Part shown: piece by piece, positions 9,398 through 16,984 of the stretch
Layout of the letters: each line of letters starts with the position of its first letter
Position numbering within the stretch: the first letter of the stretch is position 1
DNA from: UPXZ01 sp964634605
GTDB lineage: Bacteria > Bacteroidota > Bacteroidia > Bacteroidales > Paludibacteraceae
Assembly (NCBI GenBank): GCA_964634605.1
Contig: CAZWLJ010000028.1
Coordinates: forward strand, 1-43,514
DNA: 43,514 nt
Direction of reading: 5' to 3'
Translations under genes and position numbers: made by a program
Notes under the pieces: model-generated
Told to the model about the DNA's origin: nothing
What the model saw: the letters and a program-made list of their open reading frames with translations, nothing else
Database searches by the model: none

Positions 9398-9910
9398 TTA
9401 CCTGGAGTCGGGTTTTACATCCAATCCCTTCGCGAGCAGATATTTCACATTTTTCTCTACGGCTATCGCCGTTACGGTAGCTCCCGAGTATCCGTCAATT
9501 GCTACCTTCTGAGCCTCCTTCAGTTTTTTCCCGTTCCATAAATTGAAAAAACCATTTTTTTCGAGAAGATTTACATAGCCGGGCGTTTCGTAGTTGGTAA
9601 GTAAAGCCACTTTGCGGATTTCACCCTTCTTGTCGGTAATAATCATCACCGGAGTTTGTTTCCTGTAACCGATTACATCCTGGCAATATGCTTTGCTGTT
9701 CATGGCGTAGCCGAGCAGTTTGCCGTTATTGTCGAGAATATTATACCAGTATTCGTTGGACTTTTTCACTTCGGTGGCCGTCGGATAAATGCTTTGAACC
9801 ACCTCTTTGTTTGAAACTTCGTGAACTGCTTCGCTGTGACGATTCATTCTGCCCTGTGAGTAAGCCAGTGTGGTGCTAAAAAAGAAAACAACAAAAATTT
9901 TCAGTTTCAT
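9398..9910 (-). CDS. Secreted FMN-binding domain protein, predicted ApbE substrate
   Basis: A 170-aa protein with a Sec signal peptide (MKLKIFVVFFFSTTLAYSQ). The mature part is an FMN_bind domain like those of NqrC/RnfG. It has the covalent flavinylation motif DGYSGATVT at 139-147, with T145 the expected FMN attachment residue by analogy with NqrC. The start at 9910 was chosen over an upstream in-frame ATG at 9931 because it begins directly with a normal signal peptide. A perfect -7 box lies at 9960-9967, about 50 nt upstream. It is separated by about 300 bp from the DUF2271-DUF3570-DUF4266-ApbE operon in the same direction, and the ApbE there is the natural modifying enzyme. No heme-binding motif or partner oxidoreductase domain is fused to it. 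Confidence 0.88.
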   Translation of the reverse strand: MKLKIFVVFFFSTTLAYSQGRMNRHSEAVHEVSNKEVVQSIYPTATEVKKSNEYWYNILDNNGKLLGYAMNSKAYCQDVIGYRKQTPVMIITDKKGEIRKVALLTNYETPGYVNLLEKNGFFNLWNGKKLKEAQKVAIDGYSGATVTAIAVEKNVKYLLAKGLDVKPDSR

Positions 9911-9959
9911 ATTTCTTTGAAAAAAATACATTCAGATTTATACAATTAAAATAAGAGTG

Positions 9960-9967
9960 CAAAAATA
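9960..9967 (-). promoter_or_regulatory. Candidate -7 box for the FMN_bind gene
   Basis: The minus strand reads TATTTTTG, a perfect TAnnTTTG match, giving a leader of about 40 nt. No -33 element is obvious. The rest of 9968-10217 is AT-rich, with no gene and no convincing terminator for the upstream operon. Confidence 0.5.
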
Positions 9968-10217
9968 ATGCAAATTTTTCAGGAAAAGGAAAAATATTTT
10001 GCTCAGAACACTGATTGCACGAAATGAAAAGATTCATAAAAAAATGATTATCCACAAAAAGACCCGATTAAATTTTCTGTCTGTAACTTTATTCAGAGAG
10101 GCAGTTCTGATATCTTCTCAGAAAAGAACTTGACAGAACAACAATCCTGAAAACATAAATTTGACAAAAGGGTTTTATCAGGGATAATCAATTAAAAGTC
10201 AATGTTATATCTGCAGA

Positions 10218-10967
10218 TTATTTTTTAATAAACTTCTGTAAATGGTTTCCATTGTTTGTAATGATATTGGCTATATAAACTCCCCCTGGAAGATGCATGA
10301 CTGAAATCACTTTTTCATAAGAATTTATCATCAGCCTGCCGTGAATATCAAAAATTTCTACAGATTCCACATCCGTGCCCGATACGATTATTACACCGGA
10401 TGCCAGTGAAGGAAAAATCCGGTAAGATAGACTGGCATCTGCTTCATCAACAGCCGTAAACAATGGAGACCATTTGATAGAAATTGATGAGAATCCATTG
10501 GTAGCAGCCGGTGTTAATGTTTGCTCTGTGGTTCCCTTTACAAACGAGAACTCTGCCAGATTTTGTGCAGTACCATCGTTGTCAGTTACTTCCATTTTAA
10601 GTTTATAGGTTCCGTCGGCTACCAGTATCGATGACTTGTTTTTTCCATTCCAGGTAGAGGTACGGGCAGCGTGTGAGTTTTGAGTGGCACCGGTTATTGC
10701 ATCCACGGTATTATAAACCGAACCTGCAAGAGTAGTTTTTGTTTTCCAGTTTTTCAAATATTGTTTTCTCTCACCTGCATACGCCAACAGTGTTTTAACA
10801 AAATTACCGTTAGAATCCTCAATCCAGATGGCAACAATATTTTTTGGACTGTACTTGGGTGAGCTTGTTTTTGATGTGGTAGCCGTTACAGTCAACGTTC
10901 CGGACGTCTGCGAATGAGCAATAACCGAAAAAAACAAAAAAATCAGGAAGAAAAATGTTTTATTCAT
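10218..10967 (-). CDS. DUF2271 protein with T9SS sorting tail and flavinylation-like motif
   Basis: A 249-aa secreted protein (signal peptide 1-19, ending AHSQ). Residues about 22-145 match the DUF2271 pattern: IVAIWIEDSNGNFVKTL, then YLKNW, then a DGTYKLKMEVTD strand. Inside this domain D89-T95 reads DAITGAT, which fits the D-x-x-[S/T]-G-A-T motif that ApbE flavinylates; T95 would be the attachment site. The C-terminal 70 residues are a type A T9SS sorting domain (VESVEIFDIHGRLM, LPGGVYIANI, final KKFIKK-like end). So this is a candidate flavoprotein delivered to the cell surface. It is the last gene of the ApbE operon, 10 nt after DUF3570. Whether DUF2271 is really flavinylated here is inference. 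Confidence 0.8.
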   Translation of the reverse strand: MNKTFFFLIFLFFSVIAHSQTSGTLTVTATTSKTSSPKYSPKNIVAIWIEDSNGNFVKTLLAYAGERKQYLKNWKTKTTLAGSVYNTVDAITGATQNSHAARTSTWNGKNKSSILVADGTYKLKMEVTDNDGTAQNLAEFSFVKGTTEQTLTPAATNGFSSISIKWSPLFTAVDEADASLSYRIFPSLASGVIIVSGTDVESVEIFDIHGRLMINSYEKVISVMHLPGGVYIANIITNNGNHLQKFIKK

Positions 10968-10977
10968 TTGTAAATTA

Positions 10978-12255
10978 TTATTTAAAACTAAAACCTAAAT
11001 TCAGACTCAAATTAAAAGCCAAAAAATCTGTACTACGCTGATATTTAGCTCCGCGCAATTCAATGTATTTAAACATAGCAACTCCATGCGATTGAAATAA
11101 CGGCCTGGAACGCAACAATCCGAACGTCGGATAATACTTTATGCCCAATCCATATTTATGGGCATACAATCCGGATAAATCGAAATCGGATGTATAGAAT
11201 TCTTCAGAAGACAAATGTTCGCCTTTGGGGGCAAAATATGTGGAGGCTGACTGTGTATGATATCTGTAAAATGGTGCAACGGTGAGCGAAGAACCGAGTT
11301 TTACGGGCATTTCCAGTTCGAAAGTGTGCGCATTAATGCCAAAATCGTCGGTATAATAGCGGTAATAAGTGCGAAGGACCAAAAAATTGAGCGGAAAATA
11401 GTTTAATCGCACGCCAAAAGGTATTTTCAGACGTGAATCGGGTAACCGCTCGATGTCAAATTCATACTCCTGTTTATCTGCAAAATATACAGAGTGAAAA
11501 GGTGTGGAGAGTAGTCCGGTCATGTAAATAACCTCGGCTGAAATGCCAATTTGCAGGCGTCGGTTAATTACCTGAGATAAGAACAACTGTGCATTCAATG
11601 AATTCCGGTTCGAATTTGACAGTTCAGCATATCCCAGATAATCGCCCAGCCACATTTCGGGATAGATTAAGGTTTTGCTGCCATCCTTGCCCAGCCATCT
11701 ATCGAAAAATACCTGACCTGTAAAATTCAATTCGGTATTACCCTCATTCCACTCCCTTGTGAGCGATAATCCGGCAGAAAAGGACTGGTAATCGAATTCT
11801 TTTGAAACTCCTGCCCTGAGTCCGTAGGTTTCAGCCCGTTTTAAGTTTTTCCGGTTGTAACTCAGCGTTCCGTAAAAACGGGTATCTTCCATCGAAGCAG
11901 ATGATACATTACTGTCAATGTTGTCAGTAGAAGCTGATGTGTAAGCATCGGCACCCGTAAACAGCGAAACAGCATTTACACTGTCCAGAGGGATATTGAC
12001 GATAAAGACATTCGCAAAATCGGTGAGCGATTCAGTTCCCACACCGCCTGTTACCGCCGAGTTGTTACCATCCTGATTATAGTAACTGCTCAGGAAATTA
12101 GCTTCCACTTCGGAGGTATTTGGCTTCATCTTGAAATTCTTTTTCTGTATGGTATTTACAGTGTCAGCTATTGCTCCGAACAATTCCTGAGCTTGTGCGG
12201 CTGATATACTCAAAAGCAGAAAAACACCAATCGAAAAATATATTTTGTTTCTCAT
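10978..12255 (-). CDS. DUF3570 family predicted outer-membrane beta-barrel
   Basis: A 425-aa protein with a signal peptide (about 1-22, ending AQAQ). It carries the DUF3570 signature region: NNSAVTGGVGTESLTDF, then TSASTDNIDSNVSSAS and DTRFYG. The remaining two thirds are alternating amphipathic strands typical of outer-membrane barrels, and the last strand ends in Phe-Lys (SLNLGFSFK), close to the usual aromatic C-terminus of such proteins. The family has no established biochemical role. Gene order ApbE, DUF4266, DUF3570, DUF2271 with 10-13 nt gaps argues that it is the outer-membrane element of a flavin-linked system (inference). Confidence 0.83.
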   Translation of the reverse strand: MRNKIYFSIGVFLLLSISAAQAQELFGAIADTVNTIQKKNFKMKPNTSEVEANFLSSYYNQDGNNSAVTGGVGTESLTDFANVFIVNIPLDSVNAVSLFTGADAYTSASTDNIDSNVSSASMEDTRFYGTLSYNRKNLKRAETYGLRAGVSKEFDYQSFSAGLSLTREWNEGNTELNFTGQVFFDRWLGKDGSKTLIYPEMWLGDYLGYAELSNSNRNSLNAQLFLSQVINRRLQIGISAEVIYMTGLLSTPFHSVYFADKQEYEFDIERLPDSRLKIPFGVRLNYFPLNFLVLRTYYRYYTDDFGINAHTFELEMPVKLGSSLTVAPFYRYHTQSASTYFAPKGEHLSSEEFYTSDFDLSGLYAHKYGLGIKYYPTFGLLRSRPLFQSHGVAMFKYIELRGAKYQRSTDFLAFNLSLNLGFSFK

Positions 12256-12268
12256 TTTTTACTTTTTA

Positions 12269-12490
12269 TTAATTGCAGCCACAACCCCCTCCTACTTTAC
12301 CGCCGTTGGCACCTGAAGCACCTTCGCGGTAGGTTTCATAGTTTGTTTCAAACATTTCGATTTTTTTCGCAGCCAGTTCCATTTCGGAATCATTCAGGTA
12401 AATTTTTTGATATGCCCTGACCGTTACGCAGCTACTGAAAGCTGAAACCAGCAGTAAACCTGTGAATATGAAAATCATTATTCGCTTCAT
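12269..12490 (-). CDS. DUF4266 small lipoprotein with C-terminal Cys-Gly-Cys tail
   Basis: A 73-aa lipoprotein. The signal peptide ends at lipobox AFSSC (C21). The central part (QKIYLNDSEMEL, then a helix rich in charged residues) is typical of DUF4266. The tail is Gly-rich and ends GGGCGCN, with C70 and C72. Its ATG overlaps the ApbE stop codon by 4 nt (ATGA at 12487-12490), implying translational coupling. The two terminal cysteines could form a disulfide, bind metal or be handled by the thioredoxin-like protein encoded at the head of the operon; none of this can be decided from sequence. Confidence 0.82.
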   Translation of the reverse strand: MKRIMIFIFTGLLLVSAFSSCVTVRAYQKIYLNDSEMELAAKKIEMFETNYETYREGASGANGGKVGGGCGCN

Positions 12491-13479
12491 TGATAATAAT
12501 TTAATTGTAATTTATCGGAAGTAAAGATTTTATCGTTGACATCTACTATCATACATTCCACGCCATTGAGTTTGTTGATCAATGCAATTCCCTGTTCCAC
12601 ACCCATAACGCACACTGAAGTAGCCAGCGCATCTGACAATTCGGCATCGGGACTAATTATTGTAACACTCTTGATGCTTGTAACCGGGTATCCTGTACGT
12701 GGATTGATGATGTGTGCATACCTGACACCTTTACAGGTGAAGTATTTCTCATAATCGCCCGAAGTTACTATCGACAGGTTGTTCAGGCGTATCCAGCCGA
12801 GCGCTTTGGATTTGTCTTTCGGATCGGAAATCTGTACCGACCAGCCATCAGGATGATTGCTCCTTCCCCATGCCATCAGATCACCGCTTGCGTTCACCAC
12901 CCCTCCGAGCACTCCCGGAATTTTCTCCATTACAGCTTTTGCTTTATTGGCTGAATAACCTTTTCCAATAGCCCCAAAACCAATTTTCATTCCTTCCTGT
13001 TTCAAGAAAACAGTTTGCTGTTCGGTATTCAGTTCGATGTTTTGCCAGTCAATTTTTGATGCTGCATTTCGTACTGTAATGCTATCGGGCATGCTGTGTT
13101 CACCGCGGTCGAATGTCCATATCTTATCCATAGCCGCAAACGAAATATCAAAAGCTCCGTTTGTGAGTGCAGAAACTTTTTTCGAACGCACTATCAAATC
13201 GAAAAGTTCTTTATCAACCTTCACAGGCGATTTTCCTGCCATTTTATTCACCTGCGATGTCTGAGTTTCGGGAATCCATTCACTGAGAAGGTTCTCGATT
13301 CTCGAAATTTCGGTTATACCGGCTTTCACTGCTTTTTCGGCCTTAATTATATCGGTAGCTACTGCCGTCAGTTCATACCGGCTCCCCATAAGTTTCACAA
13401 TTTCCTTATGAACAGCTACTTCCTGAGCAAGTAGTGATAAGCTTTGGCAGAAAAAAAGGAGGAAGATGATTTTTTTCAC
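12487..13479 (-). CDS. apbE: ApbE-type FAD:protein FMN transferase
   Basis: A 330-aa flavin transferase that moves FMN from FAD onto Ser/Thr of extracytoplasmic flavoproteins. A signal peptide (1-19, LLAQ) sends it to the periplasm. Family landmarks in order: LMGSRYEL near 30, SEWIPETQTSQVN (66-78), TNGAFDIS (106-113), FGAIGKGYSANKA (168-180), VNASGDLMAWG (195-205), VTSGDYEKYF (238-247), HIINPRTGYPV (256-266) and the Mg-binding region SDALATS (D283, T287). The start codon is GTG at 13477-13479; it overlaps the stop of the thioredoxin-like gene (GTGA), so the two are translationally coupled. Likely substrates are the FMN_bind protein and possibly the DUF2271 protein nearby. Confidence 0.95.
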   Translation of the reverse strand: MKKIIFLLFFCQSLSLLAQEVAVHKEIVKLMGSRYELTAVATDIIKAEKAVKAGITEISRIENLLSEWIPETQTSQVNKMAGKSPVKVDKELFDLIVRSKKVSALTNGAFDISFAAMDKIWTFDRGEHSMPDSITVRNAASKIDWQNIELNTEQQTVFLKQEGMKIGFGAIGKGYSANKAKAVMEKIPGVLGGVVNASGDLMAWGRSNHPDGWSVQISDPKDKSKALGWIRLNNLSIVTSGDYEKYFTCKGVRYAHIINPRTGYPVTSIKSVTIISPDAELSDALATSVCVMGVEQGIALINKLNGVECMIVDVNDKIFTSDKLQLNYYQ

Positions 13480-13925
13480 TTATTTTTATTCAAAATGGAA
13501 TTACATTGCTCTATGAAAACGGAAGGAGTTTGATGCTTGTAAGTAAGATTTCCAAGCACTTTGCCATTCGTATCGATGAAAAGCAGGTTTGGAAACAATC
13601 CCGACTGGTTGTATTTTTCGGCAAGCAGTTCGTTTTGCTTCTGATGTTCGGCAGAGAGCTTGTTTTTGCTTTTCATCGGGAAGTCAAGGTAAAGAACAGC
13701 CATTTTCGAAGGAAAATACGATTCGAATTCGGCACTTTTCAGAATATCGGCTTTAAGCATCATGCAAGGCTTACACCAGTCCGAACCGGCAAAAACAAGC
13801 AGTATGGGTACTTTATGTTCCATGGCATATGTCTTGGCCTGTGAAGCATCAGTAAACCAGGCGTTGGTCTGTGAAAATGCCGGAATTGTAAGCAGAATAA
13901 AAATGATTGGAAAAAAATACTTCAT
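13476..13925 (-). CDS. Secreted thioredoxin-like protein
   Basis: A 149-aa periplasmic thioredoxin-fold protein. Signal peptide 1-18 (MKYFFPIIF start, FSQ end). The active site is SDWCKPC (C51, C54), and the cis-Pro loop is GLFPNLLF (P112). It resembles the thioredoxin_7/DsbD-gamma type rather than cytoplasmic TrxA. The start at 13925 is chosen because a good promoter at 13982-14012 leaves a leader of about 50 nt, while the longer in-frame Met at 14024 lies upstream of that promoter. It is the first gene of the ApbE operon and overlaps apbE by 4 nt. A role in keeping cysteines of the operon's products, such as the DUF4266 tail, reduced is plausible but inferred. Confidence 0.88.
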   Translation of the reverse strand: MKYFFPIIFILLTIPAFSQTNAWFTDASQAKTYAMEHKVPILLVFAGSDWCKPCMMLKADILKSAEFESYFPSKMAVLYLDFPMKSKNKLSAEHQKQNELLAEKYNQSGLFPNLLFIDTNGKVLGNLTYKHQTPSVFIEQCNSILNKNK

Positions 13926-13981
13926 GGAATGTAATATTTTAATTTTCACTTCGTAAATCAACACTTTATTTTTTGAGTTGC

Positions 13982-14012
13982 CAAAAATACACATTATTGT
14001 TTTTATGACAAT
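13982..14012 (-). promoter_or_regulatory. Promoter of the thioredoxin-apbE-DUF operon
   Basis: The minus strand has TATTTTTG (13982-13989), a perfect -7 box, and ATTG (14009-14012), one base off the TTTG -33 element, with a 19-bp spacer. This is the best-formed minus-strand promoter in the window. The remainder of 13926-14196 is AT-rich and holds nothing else recognised. Confidence 0.65.
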
Positions 14013-14196
14013 AGCATCACTCACAATATTTATTAAATTATTGGATTTATTTCACAATTGAAACAATTCCGCACATTTATATTTCATTTTTCATATATTT
14101 ACCACCAATAAATACATTTTTCATACAATTGAAAAACGCACAGAACAATCAGAATGATTTTTACATTTACCTCATTCACCGATTTAATCCGGAAAC

Positions 14197-14231
14197 AAAA
14201 AAAGAGGCTGACTTTAAAAAAAGACAGCCTC
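14197..14231 (-). terminator. Intrinsic terminator of the Cys-repeat T9SS gene
   Basis: A GC-containing 7-bp stem (14204-14210 with 14225-14231) is followed on the minus strand by a run of seven T. It lies just after the stop codon at 14255. Confidence 0.85.
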
Positions 14232-14254
14232 ATTATTTTAACTATGATGTTCGG

Positions 14255-16570
14255 TTAGTTTTTTATAAGTTTGAATGATTTACCTCCGATACGTGCTATG
14301 TAAACTCCTGCAGTCATATAGCTCAGATCAATCGTGTTGATGCCGCGGCTGAGTTGACTGCGGTAATTCAGCTGACCGTCGAGGTTGTAAATGCTGATTG
14401 TCTCATCCTGAACCACTGATACAGTCAGTTTGTCCTTTACGGGATTCGGAAAGACTGAAACCGAAGTGTTTTCCTGACGGTTAATTCCTGTAGCTTCATC
14501 GGTACCCTTAAGCATCATATCCCGGTTGGCGGTAGTTTGTGTGGAGGAAATTACCACAACCGTCGAAGCATATGCAGCGGCAGTCTCAGTTAACACAGTA
14601 TAAGTGCCGTAAGGTATATCATTGAACACATAGTTCCCGTTTATGTCTGTGAGAGTCCATGCAACCGGTAAAGAGAAACTATTGAGCAACAGCACGGTAG
14701 CATTCACAGCCAGATTGTAGTTGGGAATGCCTTCGGTTCCCGAAAGTGCATTTTTCACCATCAGTGTATCGTTCAGCGCGTAAGATTCGTAGTATATATT
14801 CCCGAAGATCTTCCCGGCGCCTGTAGTCCGGTTGTAATGCACCATTTTCACCACTACATCACTGGTGTTTTCCTTCAGGGTTACAAAATCGGCTGTTTTA
14901 TAATGGATTTTATCCACGAAGAAAGTGGGCAGATAATTTTTGTAAATTGCCCGGTCGGGGATAACATAAACCGTGTAGACAGAAGGATTCAGACCGGAGA
15001 AAAGGAATGTTCCATTGAAGATTTTAACAAGTGCCTTAGATTTGCGGTATCCTTTTTCGAACAAAATGGCGATACCCGATTTCACGGTATCATTTCCTGC
15101 CAGGGCATATCCGCTCAGCGTAAGTGTATCCACGGTATGTGTGATTTTATAGCAGTTCACTATTCCCGCAGCGCCACACAGATTGATGTCATAAGGTAAT
15201 GAACTTGCAGGAATAGCTCCGAATTTCATTTTGTCGCCTGGATTAAGATATCGTGCCGAACCATCGGCATTCGTTACCATGCCGTTTTTAATATAGTAAA
15301 GATTCCGCGAGGCTGTTTCGCGCACAAACCAGCTTGCTGCACACGCATCCTTTCCCCGTTCTACAATTCCTTCCTTATCCATCACACACGGAGTTACAGT
15401 ATCAATCAGCCTGTAGCACACCGCAACTCCGGCCACCGGACATAGAACAGTCCCCGACGAGTCGTTAGGAGTCAGATAGCCTCCGAAAACCACTTTGTCG
15501 CCCGGTTTCAGATATATACCACCGGATGTGCCGGAGTCTGGAGCCGGTTTACGGATGGAATAGAGATTTCTTGTCAGAATTTCACGAATAAAAAGCTGTC
15601 CGGTACATCCGTCTATGCCTTCTTCAACAATTCCCTTTTTATCCAGGTTGCAGGTAGCGGTGGAGTCGATCAGTCTGAAACAGGCTGCCACTCCCACTAC
15701 GTGACACTTGCCGGAGTCGGAATTAATTCTGACCGGATAACCACCGAATTTTACCTTATCGCCCGGTTTCAGTTTCATAGCATAGGTGGCACTCATGTCA
15801 GTTATTCCCTTGATGAAATAAAGCTGCGGCACCGGTGATGCATACGGAGTGGATGTATCTTCAAAATAAAGCTTATCCTGGCATAATACCACAACACCCG
15901 ATTTGTCGATTACGCAGGGAGGAATGGTATCTACAGGTGGTTTGGTGATTATTTCGTAGCAAATCACTTTGCCGGTGGGTTTACAAGCGGTATCTGATGC
16001 TGAGAAATTGTCGAAAGGTACCCCGTGAAACCTCACAGAATCACCCGGAACAGGTTTTGTCATTGTTGTACCGGTTTTACTCGTATAGGTTATGCTTTTG
16101 AAGGTGTAAAGTTGAGCAACAGAAAGTTTAGGGCTAACATCCTGAATGTATAAGGTATTATTGCATATCACCACTATTCCTTTCATATCCAGGCGGCACG
16201 GAGCGTGGATTGTTTTGTAAAGTTTACCGTTGAAATAAATTTCCGTATCACGGGTAATCGTTCCCAGGTTAATGTGGGTTTTGAACCACGTGATTACGGT
16301 AGTGCATGCTCTTCCTGTGTCGGGATATTTTTTCAGGCTGACAAAGATTTTACCCTCCGCAACCGAATCTTTTACCAGAAAGTAATCGGGACAGCCATCG
16401 GACGATATATAGACATAAGTCATGTGGATACTGTCTTTCACCGATGGATTTTCGGGATAAATATAAGCTGTATCAGCCCGTTCTGTGGTTTCCTGCACGG
16501 TTGCATTAGCCAGACCTGGTATGCTGAAAGCTATCAGCAGAAAAAGTTTAAGCAGGTGAAGTTTTTTCAT
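14255..16570 (-). CDS. Large T9SS-exported protein with four Cys-containing repeats
   Basis: A 771-aa secreted protein of unknown function. Signal peptide about 1-23. Residues 125-476 hold four diverged repeats of about 80 aa, each opening with C-x-[LIVM]-D-x-x-G-[IV]-V and closing with PGD[KS][VM]xF(G/H)G, a Cys and then [CG]VxxC[YF]. The repeats start near 125, 219, 307 and 395. Residues about 482-680 are two carboxypeptidase-regulatory-like beta-sandwiches (LSGYALAGNDTVKSG; KIFGNIYYES, then DINGNYVFNDIPYGTYTV). The last 75 residues are a type A T9SS sorting domain (FPNPVKDKLTV, ending SFKLIKN). There is no catalytic motif; an adhesin or surface structural role is a guess. It has its own terminator and no gene partner. 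Confidence 0.75.
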   Translation of the reverse strand: MKKLHLLKLFLLIAFSIPGLANATVQETTERADTAYIYPENPSVKDSIHMTYVYISSDGCPDYFLVKDSVAEGKIFVSLKKYPDTGRACTTVITWFKTHINLGTITRDTEIYFNGKLYKTIHAPCRLDMKGIVVICNNTLYIQDVSPKLSVAQLYTFKSITYTSKTGTTMTKPVPGDSVRFHGVPFDNFSASDTACKPTGKVICYEIITKPPVDTIPPCVIDKSGVVVLCQDKLYFEDTSTPYASPVPQLYFIKGITDMSATYAMKLKPGDKVKFGGYPVRINSDSGKCHVVGVAACFRLIDSTATCNLDKKGIVEEGIDGCTGQLFIREILTRNLYSIRKPAPDSGTSGGIYLKPGDKVVFGGYLTPNDSSGTVLCPVAGVAVCYRLIDTVTPCVMDKEGIVERGKDACAASWFVRETASRNLYYIKNGMVTNADGSARYLNPGDKMKFGAIPASSLPYDINLCGAAGIVNCYKITHTVDTLTLSGYALAGNDTVKSGIAILFEKGYRKSKALVKIFNGTFLFSGLNPSVYTVYVIPDRAIYKNYLPTFFVDKIHYKTADFVTLKENTSDVVVKMVHYNRTTGAGKIFGNIYYESYALNDTLMVKNALSGTEGIPNYNLAVNATVLLLNSFSLPVAWTLTDINGNYVFNDIPYGTYTVLTETAAAYASTVVVISSTQTTANRDMMLKGTDEATGINRQENTSVSVFPNPVKDKLTVSVVQDETISIYNLDGQLNYRSQLSRGINTIDLSYMTAGVYIARIGGKSFKLIKN
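15143..16198 (-). repeat. Coding region of four tandem Cys-containing protein repeats
   Basis: Encodes residues 125-476 of the T9SS protein. The four copies are similar at protein level only; no long identical DNA stretches are seen, so the duplication is old. Each unit keeps about four cysteines and a PGDxxxF core. Confidence 0.7.
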
Positions 16571-16984
16571 AATAATTCATTGAAAAATAGTAAAACACAC
16601 ATGTTTAAAAAAATCAAATTCCCCCTCCGGGGTCAAGACAGCATTTACGGGATTAACATTCAGTATTACAGGTATTTACGCCTATCATCTGAACAAACCC
16701 TTTACAACAGATCAATTTAGTTCAATAGTCAGATAGCATACCCGTATAAAATAACTTCTCAACTGAAATAAGTAAAATACGGGTTTTCAAATAAATAACA
16801 ATTATGGATAAATTTATGTTCTAAAATCAGTTTATATGACTCCAGTTTTAACTTTCCGGTTTTTTCAGAAAAATGAAATTAAGTGCAAATCCTGACAATA
16901 TCTCTGTGTTTAAATAAATTTTAATAAAATAATATATTGTATTTTTCGATTGTTTGAATGTATTATTTTGATTATTGCGCTATT
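16571..16984 (-). other. Intergenic region, no gene seen
   Basis: AT-rich spacer between the Cys-repeat gene and kup, which run in the same direction. No perfect TAnnTTTG box was found for the downstream gene and no strong terminator for kup. Confidence 0.5.

Noticed and set aside
10978..12255. DUF3570 protein as a soluble periplasmic enzyme
   Set aside because: The alternating amphipathic strands and near-terminal Phe fit an outer-membrane barrel better, and no catalytic motif is visible.
16205..16720. 171-codon plus-strand frame overlapping the start of the Cys-repeat gene
   Set aside because: Mostly antisense to a gene with a clear signal peptide and T9SS tail; no recognisable domain.
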